Shown: one piece after another, positions 19,042 to 28,460 of the stretch
How positions within the stretch are numbered: position 1 is the first letter of the stretch
How the letters are laid out: each line of letters opens with the position of its first letter
Assembly (NCBI GenBank): GCA_965232575.1
Contig: CBDDPZ010000008.1
Coordinates: forward strand, 868,001 to 932,000
Origin: Bin5 sp965232575
GTDB taxonomy: Bacteria > Chloroflexota > Anaerolineae > Caldilineales > Caldilineaceae
Length of the DNA: 64,000 nt
Reading direction: 5' to 3'
Translations under genes and position numbers: made by a program
Notes under the pieces: model-generated
Database searches by the model: none
What the model was told of the DNA's origin: nothing
Seen by the model: only the letters and a program-made list of their open reading frames with translations

Positions 19042-19380
19042 TCACCTTACATCCCCTTCCCCGCCGATAACGCCCCGCTCCAGCCGGTCGAATAGCTTCG
19101 TAATATTCTGCTCCGCCACCTCCTCCAACGACAGATCCAGCTCCGTGCAGATCTGCGTCAGGTACCAGAGCACGTCACCCAATTCGTCCTTCAACGCGGC
19201 GCGGTCGGCCTCCGATATGACGCCCCCCTTGTCGCGGAAAATCTTCTTGATCTTGCCCGCCACCTCACCCGCCTCATTCACAAGCCCTAACGTCGGATAC
19301 ACGATCGCGTGGTCCGTATGCACCAGGCTCCATGTCTTGCGGGACTCACTCTGATACCGTCTGAAATCGAGCGTCACCAT
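19042..19380 (-). CDS. MazG-like nucleotide pyrophosphohydrolase
   Basis: A 112-aa all-alpha NTP-PPase. It shows LGLVNEAGEVAGKIKKIFRDKGG (EAGE matches the metal-binding EXXE of the MazG fold) and LKDELGDVLWYLTQICTELDLSLEEVAEQN (second acidic motif ELGDVLW). Such proteins hydrolyse non-canonical or excess NTPs to the monophosphate. It has one domain, unlike the duplicated MazG of E. coli. It lies downstream of gyrB on the same strand, beyond a strong terminator, so is probably transcribed separately. Confidence 0.85.
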   Translation of the reverse strand: MVTLDFRRYQSESRKTWSLVHTDHAIVYPTLGLVNEAGEVAGKIKKIFRDKGGVISEADRAALKDELGDVLWYLTQICTELDLSLEEVAEQNITKLFDRLERGVIGGEGDVR

Positions 19381-19443
19381 GCCTCTTTCTTTCTCTGGTG
19401 GGGAAGGATATTTTCGGTCGTCAGTGCGTCAGAACGCGTCAAA

Positions 19444-19475
19444 CAAAAAGGCCCGACCGTGCACAGTCGGGCCTT
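19444..19475 (-). terminator. Intrinsic terminator of gyrB
   Basis: A 10-bp perfect stem (AAGGCCCGAC at 19448-19457 with GTCGGGCCTT at 19466-19475), 8-base loop, followed on the minus strand by a T tract. It lies 20 bases beyond the gyrB stop codon. Confidence 0.9.
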
Positions 19476-19494
19476 GCGTTTGCCGTCGCCGCGC

Positions 19495-21447
19495 CTATAC
19501 GTCCAGATTGCGGACCTCGTGGGCGTGGGTCTGGATGAACCGGCGGCGGGGGGGCACACTGCTGCCCATCAGCATGTCGAAGGTGCGGTTGGCCTCCGCC
19601 GCATCCTCCACCTGCACCTGCAGCAGCGTCCGGTACTCCGGGTTCATCGTCGTCTCCCACAGCTGCTCCGGGTTCATCTCCCCCAGCCCCTTGTAGCGCT
19701 GCTCCAGCTTGATATTCTCCGTACCCATCTCCTTCCGGATCTGGGAAAGAGCGTTGTCATTGTACACATACTGCTCCGACCGCTTTGCCTTGCCGTTCTG
19801 CCGGTCGGTGATCTGCACCTTGTACAGAGGAGGCTGCGCAATGTACAGATGGCCGTTTTCCACCAGCGGCCCCATATACCGGAAAAACAGCGTCAGCAGC
19901 AGCGTACGGATGTGCGCGCCGTCCACGTCCGCGTCCGTCATCACGATGATCCGGTTATAGCGCAGGTTCTCGACGGTGAAATCATCGCCCACGCCGGTGC
20001 CCATCGCAGTAATCAGCGACTGGATCTCCTTGTTTCCCAGGGTCTTATCCAGACTGGTGCGCTCCACATTCAGGATCTTGCCCCGCAGCGGCAGCACGGC
20101 CTGAAAGCGTCGATCGCGGCCCTGTTTGGCGCTGCCGCCTGCGCTGTCTCCCTCCACAATGTAGAGTTCGCTTTCGTTCGGGTCGCGGCTGGAGCAGTCC
20201 GCCAGCTTGCCCGGCAGAGTCAGGCTCTCCAGCGCGCTCTTGCGGATCACCAGCTCACGCGCTTTGCGGGCGGCCTCTCGCGCCCGAAAGGCCACTTGGC
20301 ACTTGTCTGTGATCCGCCTGGCCTCGCGCGGGTTCTCCTCCATCCAGCTGTTGATGCCCTCGGCCACTGCCGTCTCGACTTGATAGCGCACCTCGTTGTT
20401 GAGCAGCTTCAGCTTGTTCTGCCCCTCAAACTGCGGCTCCACAATCTTGACACTGATAATCGCGGTCATCCCCTGGCGCGTATCATCCCCGCTGAAGTTG
20501 GCGTCATTGTCCTTCAGAATCCCCTGCTTGCGCGCATAGTCGTTGATCTGCCGCGTGACCGCAGCGCGCAGGCCGGTCAGATGGCTGCCGCCGTCGGGCG
20601 TGTTGATCGTGTTGGCAAAGGCGAAGATCGACTCATTGTAGCCGTCCGTGTACTGGATCGCCGCCTCCACGTGGGTCGAATCGACCTGCATGTCAACGTA
20701 GATCGGCGGGTGCAGTACGGTCCGGTTCTTGTTGAGATAGCGCACGAACGTCTGCACGCCGCCCTCGAAATAGAAGCTGATCTCACGCGGCGTCTCCCCG
20801 CGGTCATCGACAAAATGAATATCGATGCCGCGCGTCAGGAAGGCCATCTCTCGAAAACGGGTCACCAGCGTATTCCAGTCGTATTCGAGAACGTCGAAGA
20901 TCGTATCGTCGCGCAGAAAACGCTGGATGGTGCCCGTCTCCCCGCGTTTACACTTGCCCACCTCCTCCACCTCGGTCACCGGCACGCCGAGTTCGAAGCG
21001 CTGCCGCCAGATTTTCCCGTCCCGCTTGACCTCCGTCTCCATCCACGTGCTCAGCGCGTTGACCGCGCTCACGCCGACGCCATGCAGCCCGCCGGACACC
21101 TTGTAGCCGACATCGCCGAACTTGCCGCCGGCGTGCAGCTTCGTCATCACCACCGTCAAGGCCGGCATGCCGGTCTGCTTCTGAATACCTACAGGGATGC
21201 CGGCGCCGTTGTCCTCCACCGTGACGCTCTCATCCTTGTGGATCGTCACCACGATTTTGTCGCAGCGGCCCTGCATCGCCTCGTCGATGGCATTATCCAC
21301 CACTTCGTATACCATGTGATGCAGGGCTTTCGTATCGGTCCCGCCAATGTACATGCCGGGCCGCTTCCGCACCGCCTCCAGGCCTTCCAGCACCTGAATC
21401 TGGTCGGCGCCATAAACGAAATTCTGTTTGTTCATCTTTTCTGCCAC
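19495..21447 (-). CDS. gyrB: DNA gyrase subunit B
   Basis: A 650-aa type IIA topoisomerase ATPase subunit, GTG start at 21447 with GGAGG 7 bases upstream. The GHKL ATPase domain shows EVVDNAIDEA, VEDNGAGIPV and SGGLHGVGVSAVNALS. The transducer domain follows. The TOPRIM domain has LYIVEGDSAGGSAKQGRDR and IVMTDADVDGAHIRTLLL. The C-terminus has YKGLGEMNPEQLWETTM. Length is that of gyrase B lacking the E. coli insertion, although ParE cannot be fully excluded. gyrA is not adjacent. Confidence 0.94.
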   Translation of the reverse strand: MAEKMNKQNFVYGADQIQVLEGLEAVRKRPGMYIGGTDTKALHHMVYEVVDNAIDEAMQGRCDKIVVTIHKDESVTVEDNGAGIPVGIQKQTGMPALTVVMTKLHAGGKFGDVGYKVSGGLHGVGVSAVNALSTWMETEVKRDGKIWRQRFELGVPVTEVEEVGKCKRGETGTIQRFLRDDTIFDVLEYDWNTLVTRFREMAFLTRGIDIHFVDDRGETPREISFYFEGGVQTFVRYLNKNRTVLHPPIYVDMQVDSTHVEAAIQYTDGYNESIFAFANTINTPDGGSHLTGLRAAVTRQINDYARKQGILKDNDANFSGDDTRQGMTAIISVKIVEPQFEGQNKLKLLNNEVRYQVETAVAEGINSWMEENPREARRITDKCQVAFRAREAARKARELVIRKSALESLTLPGKLADCSSRDPNESELYIVEGDSAGGSAKQGRDRRFQAVLPLRGKILNVERTSLDKTLGNKEIQSLITAMGTGVGDDFTVENLRYNRIIVMTDADVDGAHIRTLLLTLFFRYMGPLVENGHLYIAQPPLYKVQITDRQNGKAKRSEQYVYNDNALSQIRKEMGTENIKLEQRYKGLGEMNPEQLWETTMNPEYRTLLQVQVEDAAEANRTFDMLMGSSVPPRRRFIQTHAHEVRNLDV

Positions 21448-21617
21448 GTATTCCTCCGGTCATTTCAGACGAGGCCACTGCCCGTTTCAGAGCGCTCAGC
21501 CCCAATATATCATCGCTGGCTGCGGTTCCCCGTTCTTAGCTTATCATCAAGCCGGGTTGGCCGGTGTCTGCCGAGAGAAGATCGGGGCGCGTCCGCAACG
21601 CTCGCGCCGACTAAATA

Positions 21618-22583
21618 TCAGGCAAAACTGTCCGTTTCTTCCTGCTGCATCGCCAAAATGCGCGTCCGGTAAAAGACCAGCAGTGACATCGCCAAACCCG
21701 TGCCGATGAAGGTGTTCCCCAACGTGGCCAGTGCCACGCCCAGCGTATGCCACTGGGTGATCTGGCGGAAAAGCAGCCCCATTCCTGTCGATATCAGCGT
21801 CGTCAGCAAAACAAACCCGACCGTGGGCCAGAAGTTCTTCCGCACCAGGTGGATGCTGCGGCGCACCGCGCTCCCAATCGCCAGATCGTCCAGCACCAGC
21901 GCCGTCGTCACAAAATAGAGATAGAGCAGGATCACCATGATCAGGCCGCCGAACAGGAACAACGCCCCGGATCCCAGCACCGGGCTGATCAGCGCCAGCA
22001 CTGTGACCCCGATCACGCCCGGAATGTAGATCATCAGCAGGCCGAGGCCGAAGAATACCAGGAAGCCGATCGTGCGCAGCCAGTGGCGGACGATGCGGCC
22101 CGCCAGAATGTTGAGCGAGAGCGCCTTCTGTGCCTCGCCGATCGGCAGATTCTGGGCCAGCAGATTCATATAGGTCGCGCCGATCAGCAGACCGGCCAGG
22201 CCGAAGAGCAGCGACAGCAGACCCGCCGCGCCGATCGAGTCGATTTCAACGCTGGGATGACTTCCCTTAATGCCGGGCAGCGTCGCCAGCAAGCTCGGCA
22301 CGTGATACAGCAGGCCGTTCACCAGAAACTGGGCCAGATTGCTCGTCTCGCCGAAAACTTCAAGCAACTCGCTCATCTGGTCCAGCGCAAACGGACTCTC
22401 CGCCGCCAGCTGCGGATCGGCAGCCAGATCTGTGTAAAAATCGGCCAACCTTCCCAGCAGAGGGCTGATGCTCCAACGCGGCAGAACCCACAACAGCGCG
22501 TCCAGCAGCAGCGGCAGCAGCAGCAGGCCAGGACGCTGGCTGACAAAGCGGTAGCCGGTTGAAATACTGTCTATGATACCCAC
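21618..22583 (-). CDS. Multi-pass membrane protein of unknown function
   Basis: A 321-aa protein with about six hydrophobic segments: near 18-35, 85-110, 118-145, 165-200, 205-230 and 255-305. It has an amphipathic loop of about 50 residues after the first segment and ends in a short polar tail (QQEETDSFA). The pattern resembles polytopic proteins that insert or organise in the cytoplasmic membrane (DUF975/glycerophosphoryl-diester-like families), but I do not recognise a family. It lies upstream of gyrB in the same direction with a 170-base gap. Confidence 0.7.
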   Translation of the reverse strand: MGIIDSISTGYRFVSQRPGLLLLPLLLDALLWVLPRWSISPLLGRLADFYTDLAADPQLAAESPFALDQMSELLEVFGETSNLAQFLVNGLLYHVPSLLATLPGIKGSHPSVEIDSIGAAGLLSLLFGLAGLLIGATYMNLLAQNLPIGEAQKALSLNILAGRIVRHWLRTIGFLVFFGLGLLMIYIPGVIGVTVLALISPVLGSGALFLFGGLIMVILLYLYFVTTALVLDDLAIGSAVRRSIHLVRKNFWPTVGFVLLTTLISTGMGLLFRQITQWHTLGVALATLGNTFIGTGLAMSLLVFYRTRILAMQQEETDSFA

Positions 22584-22944
22584 AAACGCGTCCCGGTTCG
22601 GGCGGACAAACCCATTTCAAGTCCGTTCTCAATATGGCGTTTTCGCGGCGCGCTTTAGCCTTTTAATTTTATCACACAAGCCTGAAATACACGAACGACG
22701 GCGGCCTACATCCTCGATCATTAAGCGTACAAAACCGCCCGGTAAACGGATTAGACGGGAAGGGTAGACCGTTCTACAATTGACTGACCTGTGATCTGTG
22801 TGACTAGGCGATGGATCAGGACAACGGCGGCCGACACGTAGCGTTTTTTCCGCGTTTGCCAACGACAATCTTGCAGGCAAATCCCGGTACCGCGGGGTTC
22901 AACTGACTCACCGTCCGCATCGGGCAACAACCAAAGGAGAAAGC
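22584..22944. other. Intergenic region between divergent membrane-protein and murA genes
   Basis: About 360 bases with AT-rich stretches near 22655-22690 that may hold promoters. It ends with AAAGGAG, the murA ribosome site. No ORF or structured RNA is convincing. A GGTACCGCG string at 22886-22894 resembles a T-box core but lacks the rest. Confidence 0.35.
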
Positions 22945-24261
22945 ATGGCCTCATTTGCTATCCAGGGCGGTCACCCCATCGAGGGGACGGTCAACATCAG
23001 CGGCAACAAGAACGCCTCCTTCCCCCTCATCGCCGCGTCTCTGCTCACCGACGAGACAGTCACCCTGGAGAATGTTCCGCAGATCGACGACGTCGCCGCC
23101 ATGCTGACCATTCTGGAGGGGCTGGGCGTCTACGTGCGCCAGGAAGGCGGCCGGCTGACGCTGCGCGCCGACAAGCTGCACGGACACGCGCCCGACGCCC
23201 GTCTGTTCGGGCGCATCCGCGGCGGGCTGAACCTGATGGGGCCGCTCCTGGCCCGCCGTGGCGCCTTCCGCGTCGAGGGCGCCGCCGGCGGGGATGATAT
23301 CGGCCGCCGCCGCATCGACACCCACCTGTTGGTCTTCGAGCAGCTGGGCGCCTCTTTCGCCCGCCCCAACAGCGGCCGCTTCGAATTGACCGCGCCCGGC
23401 AGACTGCGCGGCGCCGATATCCTGCTGGATGAGGCCTCCGTGACCGCCACGCAGAACGCGGTCATGGCCGCCTCCCTGGCTGAGGGCACGACCACTCTGC
23501 GCAATACCGCCAGCGAACCGCACGTGCAGGAACTGTGCCGCCTGCTGGTCGCCATGGGCTGCCCCATTGAAGGCATCGGCAGCAACACCCTGCACGTCCA
23601 CGGCCAGGCGCGGCTCCGCGGCGCCAGCGCCACTGTCGGCCCGGACTACATGGAGGTCGGCAGCTTCATCGGCCTCGGCGCCATCACCCGCGGGGCGCTG
23701 CGCATCGCCAACGTCGCCCCCGACCATCTGCGTATGCTGGAGATGGTCTTCTGCCAGCGGCTGGGCGTGCAAATGCGCCTGCAGGAGGACCCCCAGGCCG
23801 CGCTCACCGGCTATTCGCTCGTGCTGCCCGACGAGCAGGACCTGCGCGTCCGGCCCGACTTCGGCGGCGCCATCCCCAAGATCGACGACGCCCCCTGGCC
23901 CGCCTTCCCTCCCGACGTGATGAGCATCGCCGTCGTCGTCGCCAGCCAGGCCCAGGGCACGGTCCTGATTCACGAAAAGATGTTCGAGAGCCGCCTCTAT
24001 TTCGTCGACAAGCTGGTGGCGATGGGCGCGCAGATCATCGTCTGCGACCCCCACCGCGCTGTCGTCGTCGGCCCGTCCCGGCTCGTGGGCCAGGAGGTCA
24101 GCAGCCCCGACATACGCGCCGGCATGGCGCTCGTCCTCGCCGCGCTCAGCGCCGAGGGGCGCACCCTCATCGGCAATATCGAACAGATCGACCGTGGATA
24201 CCAGCGCGTGGATGAAAAGCTGCGCGCGGTCGGCGCCCGCATCGAACGCGTAGACGCCTGA
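22945..24261 (+). CDS. murA: UDP-N-acetylglucosamine 1-carboxyvinyltransferase
   Basis: A 438-aa enolpyruvyl transferase catalysing the first committed step of peptidoglycan synthesis (PEP plus UDP-GlcNAc). It shows SGNKNASFPLIAASLLTDE (catalytic Lys-Asn), RGGLNLMGPLLARRG, VTATQNAVMAASLAEG, PDYMEVGSFIGLGAI and the C-terminal DIRAGMALVLAALSAEG. At the active-site loop the usual GGCAIG is GGDDIG, so the PEP-adduct Cys (Cys115 of E. coli) is Asp. The same substitution in mycobacterial and chlamydial MurA gives fosfomycin insensitivity. AAAGGAG lies 6 bases before the ATG. Confidence 0.93.
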   Translation: MASFAIQGGHPIEGTVNISGNKNASFPLIAASLLTDETVTLENVPQIDDVAAMLTILEGLGVYVRQEGGRLTLRADKLHGHAPDARLFGRIRGGLNLMGPLLARRGAFRVEGAAGGDDIGRRRIDTHLLVFEQLGASFARPNSGRFELTAPGRLRGADILLDEASVTATQNAVMAASLAEGTTTLRNTASEPHVQELCRLLVAMGCPIEGIGSNTLHVHGQARLRGASATVGPDYMEVGSFIGLGAITRGALRIANVAPDHLRMLEMVFCQRLGVQMRLQEDPQAALTGYSLVLPDEQDLRVRPDFGGAIPKIDDAPWPAFPPDVMSIAVVVASQAQGTVLIHEKMFESRLYFVDKLVAMGAQIIVCDPHRAVVVGPSRLVGQEVSSPDIRAGMALVLAALSAEGRTLIGNIEQIDRGYQRVDEKLRAVGARIERVDA

Positions 24262-24462
24262 CTTAAGTGACCACGGATCACGAACCCCTGAGGCCTATCG
24301 ACACCCGCAACGTGCCGGACACGGAGTAAATCCGGTCAGCAGCAGACGCGCCTCGACGAAGGAGTTTTGTGGAGCATCCGGAGATTTTCTGTCTCGCCGG
24401 CAAGATGGTACAGTCAGCAAGAGCAGTTTGGAAGTGAGAAAGCATTTGACGGGAAACCGGTG

Positions 24463-24529
24463 TTGACACCGCCGTCGGCCGGTGCTATACTGTGTCTTGT
24501 TGCGAAAATTTGCAACAAATAAAATTATT
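24463..24529 (+). promoter_or_regulatory. Sigma-70 promoter with Zur-like operator
   Basis: TTGACA (24463-24468), 17-base spacer, TATACT (24486-24491). Just downstream lies the inverted repeat TTGTTGC-N8-GCAACAA (24497-24518), overlapping a second palindrome, AATAAAATTATT (24518-24529). Repressor binding there would cover the transcription start. The same promoter and both palindromes occur at 28461-28527, and the palindromes recur before the Fur-family gene, so autoregulation and shared control by that protein are likely. Confidence 0.75.
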
Positions 24530-24588
24530 ATATCCCACAATACGACGGAGGGCATTGCACCGACTGCCGCAGCGCTGCCGGCGCCTGA
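24530..24588 (+). pseudogene. Residual ends of a Zur-like gene in the leader of the binding-protein gene
   Basis: The first 20 bases match the 5' end of the regulator gene at 35607 (TCCCACAATACGAC), with its ATG changed to ATA. They are joined directly to its last 40 bases (GGCATTGCACCGACTGCCG... GGCGCCTGACG). The central 380 bases are deleted. The leader then continues as in the other two copies. Confidence 0.7.
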
Positions 24589-24638
24589 CGCCAATTGTGG
24601 GGGCACACACCACCAGCCTGACGAAAGGGTACCCGCAG

Positions 24639-26291
24639 ATGTTTCACTCACTTCGGATTCTGTCATCTGTTCTCCCGCTGTTGTTCCTCCTGGCCGCTTG
24701 CACCCCTGCCGCGCCTGGAACAACATCCGCCGGCGCCTCGGCAGCCCAGGCCGCGTCAGCGGGTTCGGCGAACCAAGAGTCGCAATCCGCTGCCGTCACC
24801 GACGCTGCAACGGAGCGGCCCACGCTGACGGCGGGCGTCATCTGGCTGGACAGCCCACTGGATCCGGTGGAGGGCGGCTACGTCTCCACCCAATCGGCAA
24901 TGTCGGAGACCTTGTTCCGACTCTCAGGAACCACCCTGAGTCCCGAACCGTGGCTGGCGACGGAAGCCACACAGATAGCCCCCTTTGTCTGGAGGATTGG
25001 AATCCGGGAGGGCGTCAAGTTTCACAACGGGAACGTGATGGATGCGCAAGCGGTGAAGGCTTCCCTGGAGCGGGCTATCCGAATGTCGCCGGCCGCGGCC
25101 GATACATTGTCCGTTGACACGATAACGGTCGAGGACGGGCAAACCATCACCATCAAAACGACGGTACAGCAGCCCACCCTGCCGGGCCTGTTAATCTTGC
25201 CGGCCCTCGCCATCACCGATGCGGCGGCGGCGGACGCAGCCGGAGAAGGCAATTTCATCGCCGCCGGAGCCCTTACCGGCCCGTACATCCCCACCGAGTA
25301 CACGCCAAAGGAACGCCTTAACAGCGTAGCCAACGACGACTACTGGGGCGGAACGCCTCCGCTGGCCGGCATCGAGCACGTCGCCATTCCCGACACCAAC
25401 AGCCGGGAGTTGGCCCTGCAAGCCGGGGACATTGACGTTGCCGTCAACGTATCACCAGATGGCGCCCAGGCGATCAACGCCCACCAAGGGACACATACCG
25501 AGACCTCCGGCATCGGCACCGCGCTGGTCCTGTGGTGGGTGAATTTCGAGCGCGGCGCCCTGGCCAACCCTCTGGTGCGCCGGGCGGTGGCCCACGCCAT
25601 TGACCGCAAGAGCATCGCCGGTCTGGTTACTCCTCCCGGCTCCGGGTCCTTCGCTGAGCTCCTGCTCCCGGAAGCCCTGGTGGCGTGTCCCGGCGTGAAC
25701 GCGCTGGGTTACGATCCTGACGTAGCGCGCAATTTGCTGGCGCAGGCCGGCTACGCCGACAGCGACGGCGACGGAATCCTAGACAAGGAAGGTCAGCCGC
25801 TGGAAATTATTATCGGCGGTTACCCCGAGCGGTTCCAGCTGCCCATTATGGCCGAGGCTGCCCAGGCCATGCTCACTGATGTGGGCATCAAGGCCAAGGT
25901 GCTCATAACAGAATGGTCGGTGGTCAAGGAGCCTGCATGGGATCTCTTCGGCTGGTACAACACTGTCGTGCAAGGCGGGGGAGACCCGGTGTACAACATC
26001 AGCAAGTTCGCCGGGTTGAAGGGCGACGCCAGCGGCAGCGGGACCAACAATTATGGGCACTACGACGCTTCCCGCCTGGTGGACATAGTCGCCCCCTCCA
26101 CCTCCGTGGCCGACCTGGAGAGTCGAAAGGAAATAGCCTGCGAGGCTCTGGCGGTGGTCACGGAAGAAGCCGCATTCTTGCCGGTGGCGCATGTGAATAT
26201 GGTGTACGGTGTCAGTGATCGGGTCATCGATTTCGAGGCCCACCCAACCTCCCACTATTTCTTCGACCACCGAGTTGGACTGAGCGAGTAA
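24639..26291 (+). CDS. ABC transporter substrate-binding lipoprotein (SBP family 5, nickel/oligopeptide type)
   Basis: A 550-aa lipoprotein starting at ATG 24639; the signal peptide ends in LLAAC (lipobox). The mature part has SBP_bac_5 features: an early APFVWRIGIREGVKFHNGNVMDAQAVKASLERAI motif, LTGPYIPTEYTPKERLNSVANDDYWGG, and LANPLVRRAVAHAIDRKSIA. This family binds peptides, nickel chelates or metallophores (NikA, CntA). The signal peptide and leader are near-identical to those of znuA and the truncated znuA, and the operator is shared. Uptake of a zinc- or nickel-metallophore complex is therefore the best inference. Two permease genes follow, but no ATPase genes. Confidence 0.85.
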   Translation: MFHSLRILSSVLPLLFLLAACTPAAPGTTSAGASAAQAASAGSANQESQSAAVTDAATERPTLTAGVIWLDSPLDPVEGGYVSTQSAMSETLFRLSGTTLSPEPWLATEATQIAPFVWRIGIREGVKFHNGNVMDAQAVKASLERAIRMSPAAADTLSVDTITVEDGQTITIKTTVQQPTLPGLLILPALAITDAAAADAAGEGNFIAAGALTGPYIPTEYTPKERLNSVANDDYWGGTPPLAGIEHVAIPDTNSRELALQAGDIDVAVNVSPDGAQAINAHQGTHTETSGIGTALVLWWVNFERGALANPLVRRAVAHAIDRKSIAGLVTPPGSGSFAELLLPEALVACPGVNALGYDPDVARNLLAQAGYADSDGDGILDKEGQPLEIIIGGYPERFQLPIMAEAAQAMLTDVGIKAKVLITEWSVVKEPAWDLFGWYNTVVQGGGDPVYNISKFAGLKGDASGSGTNNYGHYDASRLVDIVAPSTSVADLESRKEIACEALAVVTEEAAFLPVAHVNMVYGVSDRVIDFEAHPTSHYFFDHRVGLSE

Positions 26292-26333
26292 GCGAGGTAG
26301 TGGGATTACGGGCGCAGGTATAGGTTCCCCAGC

Positions 26334-27281
26334 ATGGGAGTATACCTGGTACGAAGGTTGGCCACGCTGCCATTGCTGCTCCTGGGCATCTCGGCAGCCA
26401 GCTTCACGCTGCTGAATCTGGCGCCGGGAGACCCGGCCGAGATTGTACTGCGCCAGCGCAACCCGGCCCAGATGCCCAGCCAGGCGGAGGTGGCAGCCAT
26501 GCGCATCGAGTTGGGCCTGGACGCCCCCCTGCCGGTGCAATACACTCGCTGGGTTTCGAGCGCGCTGGCGGGCGACATGGGTCAGTCATACGTGACCGAA
26601 CGGCCTGTGGCCGCCCAGCTGGCCCGCCGCACCGTCCCGACCGCGCTGCTTACAGCAGCCGCCCTGGCCTTGGCGCTGCTGGTCGCCGTGCCCATAGGCA
26701 TACTATCGGCACGACGGCGGGGCAGTCCCATAGATGCTGTCGCCCGCCTGGCGGCGCTGGTGGGCGCGGCTGCTCCATCCTACGCCCTGGCCTATGGACT
26801 GATCATCCTGTTCGCGGTGAAACTGTCGTGGCTACCGGCTCTGGGCTATGGTTCGGCGGAGCAAGTGATCCTCCCGGCCATCGCGCTCTCTCTGGCGCCG
26901 ATGGCTCAACTGATGCGGCTCATCCGCGCCAGCATGCTGGAAACCCTGGGCCAGGACTATATTCGAACGGCGCGGGCCAAAGGGTTGTCGGAACAGACCT
27001 TCGCCATTCGGCACGCTCTGCGCAACGCGCTGCTGCCGGTTATCGGGGCTATGGGAGTGCACTTGGGTTACCTGCTCAGCGGCGCCGTCATAGTGGAGAC
27101 CATCTTCACTTGGCCCGGTTTGGGTCAGTTGATGGTGGGGGCGGCGCTGACCCGTGACTACCCCGTGGTGCAGGGGTTCGTAACCTACATCGCGGTGGTG
27201 GTCCTGTTGGTCAACCTGGCCGCGGACGTTGCCTTGCGTGCTGCCGACCCGCGCCTGCGTTTCGGACGGGAAGAGAGGTAG
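26334..27281 (+). CDS. ABC transporter permease, NikB/DppB type
   Basis: A 315-aa inner-membrane permease of the oligopeptide/nickel family. It has the N-terminal MGVYLVRRLATLPLLLLGISAASFTLLNLAPGDP typical of DppB/NikB, six hydrophobic segments, and the EAA loop (QDYIRTARAKGLSEQTFAIRHALRNALLPVIGAMG) that contacts the ATPase. It follows the binding-protein gene by 42 bases. Confidence 0.9.
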   Translation: MGVYLVRRLATLPLLLLGISAASFTLLNLAPGDPAEIVLRQRNPAQMPSQAEVAAMRIELGLDAPLPVQYTRWVSSALAGDMGQSYVTERPVAAQLARRTVPTALLTAAALALALLVAVPIGILSARRRGSPIDAVARLAALVGAAAPSYALAYGLIILFAVKLSWLPALGYGSAEQVILPAIALSLAPMAQLMRLIRASMLETLGQDYIRTARAKGLSEQTFAIRHALRNALLPVIGAMGVHLGYLLSGAVIVETIFTWPGLGQLMVGAALTRDYPVVQGFVTYIAVVVLLVNLAADVALRAADPRLRFGREER

Positions 27282-27486
27282 CCGCGGATGACTGGGCTCG
27301 TTGAAGTTTGGCTGGACAGCGATTAGCGGCAGCAAAATGAGCCTGATCCGCGCATTCACGCAAGGAACTTCCCAGTGTGGTCTATGGTGTTCTTCGCGGT
27401 CCTTCGTGGATAAAAAAAGCTTTCATCGTGGCCCTTCGCATGAATTCGCGGACAGATCGGTTTCAGTTTTGAACGACCTCCCCAAA
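27282..27486. other. Linker with family B repeat fragment
   Basis: About 200 bases between the two permease genes. Bases 27375-27415 match the complement of family B repeats (GGTGTTCTTCGCGGTCCTTCGTGGAT). The frame of the second permease is open through it, but this is repeat-derived sequence. Confidence 0.5.
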
Positions 27487-28395
27487 ATGTCAACTGAACC
27501 TGGCGATGCTAAGAGTGCCGGAGAACGGATTCCCGTTCTGTCCATAGGCGGGAGGGCGCGTCAGCGGCGGACAGCGCCGTTGCGGGAGCCCGGAACCATG
27601 TTGGGGTTGTTTCTGGCGGTGTCGCTGCTGTTGGGGGGACTGTTGGCGCCTTGGCTACCGATAGATGATCCCACCGAGATCAACTTGCCCGAACGGTTGC
27701 TCTCGCCGTCCATCACACACCCCATGGGCACCGACCATCTGGGTCGGGACACCTTCAGCCGGGTCGTTCATGGGGGGCGCATGACGCTGCTGGCCGCCAT
27801 CACCACGCTGGTACTGAGCATGACCATCGCGCTGACGGTGGGCATAGCGTCCGGATACCATGGCGGCTGGCCGGACACCGCGTTGATGGGTATCGTGGAC
27901 CTGCTCCTGGCGTTTCCATCGCTGATCCTGGCGCTGGCCGTAGCGGGAGCGCTGGGACCCGGACTGTTGAACGTGCTGCTGGCAGCCGGCGCGGTCTGGT
28001 GGGTGGGGCACGCCCGCATCATCCGTGCGGTCACCATGGGGGCGCGACAGATGGAGTACGTGATGTCGGCACGCGTCGCCGGCGCTGGCAACCTGCGCAT
28101 AATTCTGCGACACATTGCCCCCAACATCATCGGCCCCATCGTCGTGATCGCTTCCCTGGACGTGGGCTGGATCATCCTGGGCATCGCCGGCCTGAATTTC
28201 CTGGGCCTCGGAGCGCAACCCCCCACGCCGGAATGGGGCGCTATGCTCAACGACGCCCGCCCGCACTTGCAAACCGCGCCGCGCCTATTGCTGATACCTG
28301 GCGCAGCGATTTTTCTGGCTGTGCTTGGATTCAATTTGCTCGGCGACGGCCTGAGAGACCTGCTTGATCCTCGGACGATGCATTCGCCGGGTTGA
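27487..28395 (+). CDS. ABC transporter permease, NikC/DppC type
   Basis: About 302 aa from ATG 27487 (MSTEPGDAKSAG); an ATG at 27598 is another possible start. It shows LREPGTMLGLFLAVSLLLGGLLAPWLP, the conserved HPMGTDHLGRDTFSRVVHGGR of DppC/NikC, several transmembrane segments and the EAA loop (YVMSARVAGAGNLRIILRHIAPNIIGPIVV). The cognate DppD/F or NikD/E ATPase genes are absent, so the permease must borrow ATPases encoded elsewhere or be inactive. Confidence 0.88.
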   Translation: MSTEPGDAKSAGERIPVLSIGGRARQRRTAPLREPGTMLGLFLAVSLLLGGLLAPWLPIDDPTEINLPERLLSPSITHPMGTDHLGRDTFSRVVHGGRMTLLAAITTLVLSMTIALTVGIASGYHGGWPDTALMGIVDLLLAFPSLILALAVAGALGPGLLNVLLAAGAVWWVGHARIIRAVTMGARQMEYVMSARVAGAGNLRIILRHIAPNIIGPIVVIASLDVGWIILGIAGLNFLGLGAQPPTPEWGAMLNDARPHLQTAPRLLLIPGAAIFLAVLGFNLLGDGLRDLLDPRTMHSPG

Positions 28396-28460
28396 TCTTC
28401 CGCTTGCCAAGGTACTTCAAAATGAAGATGCGATTGCCTTGAGTTGACGGGAAACCGGTA

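Noticed and set aside
19309..21672. A 787-codon open frame antisense to gyrB
   Set aside because: It is the mirror of a GC-rich gene with third-position bias; the gyrB reading has all family motifs and the antisense frame matches nothing.
22886..22894. GGTACCGCG, the core of a T-box, before murA
   Set aside because: No specifier loop, no terminator/anti-terminator pair and no aminoacyl or amino-acid gene downstream.
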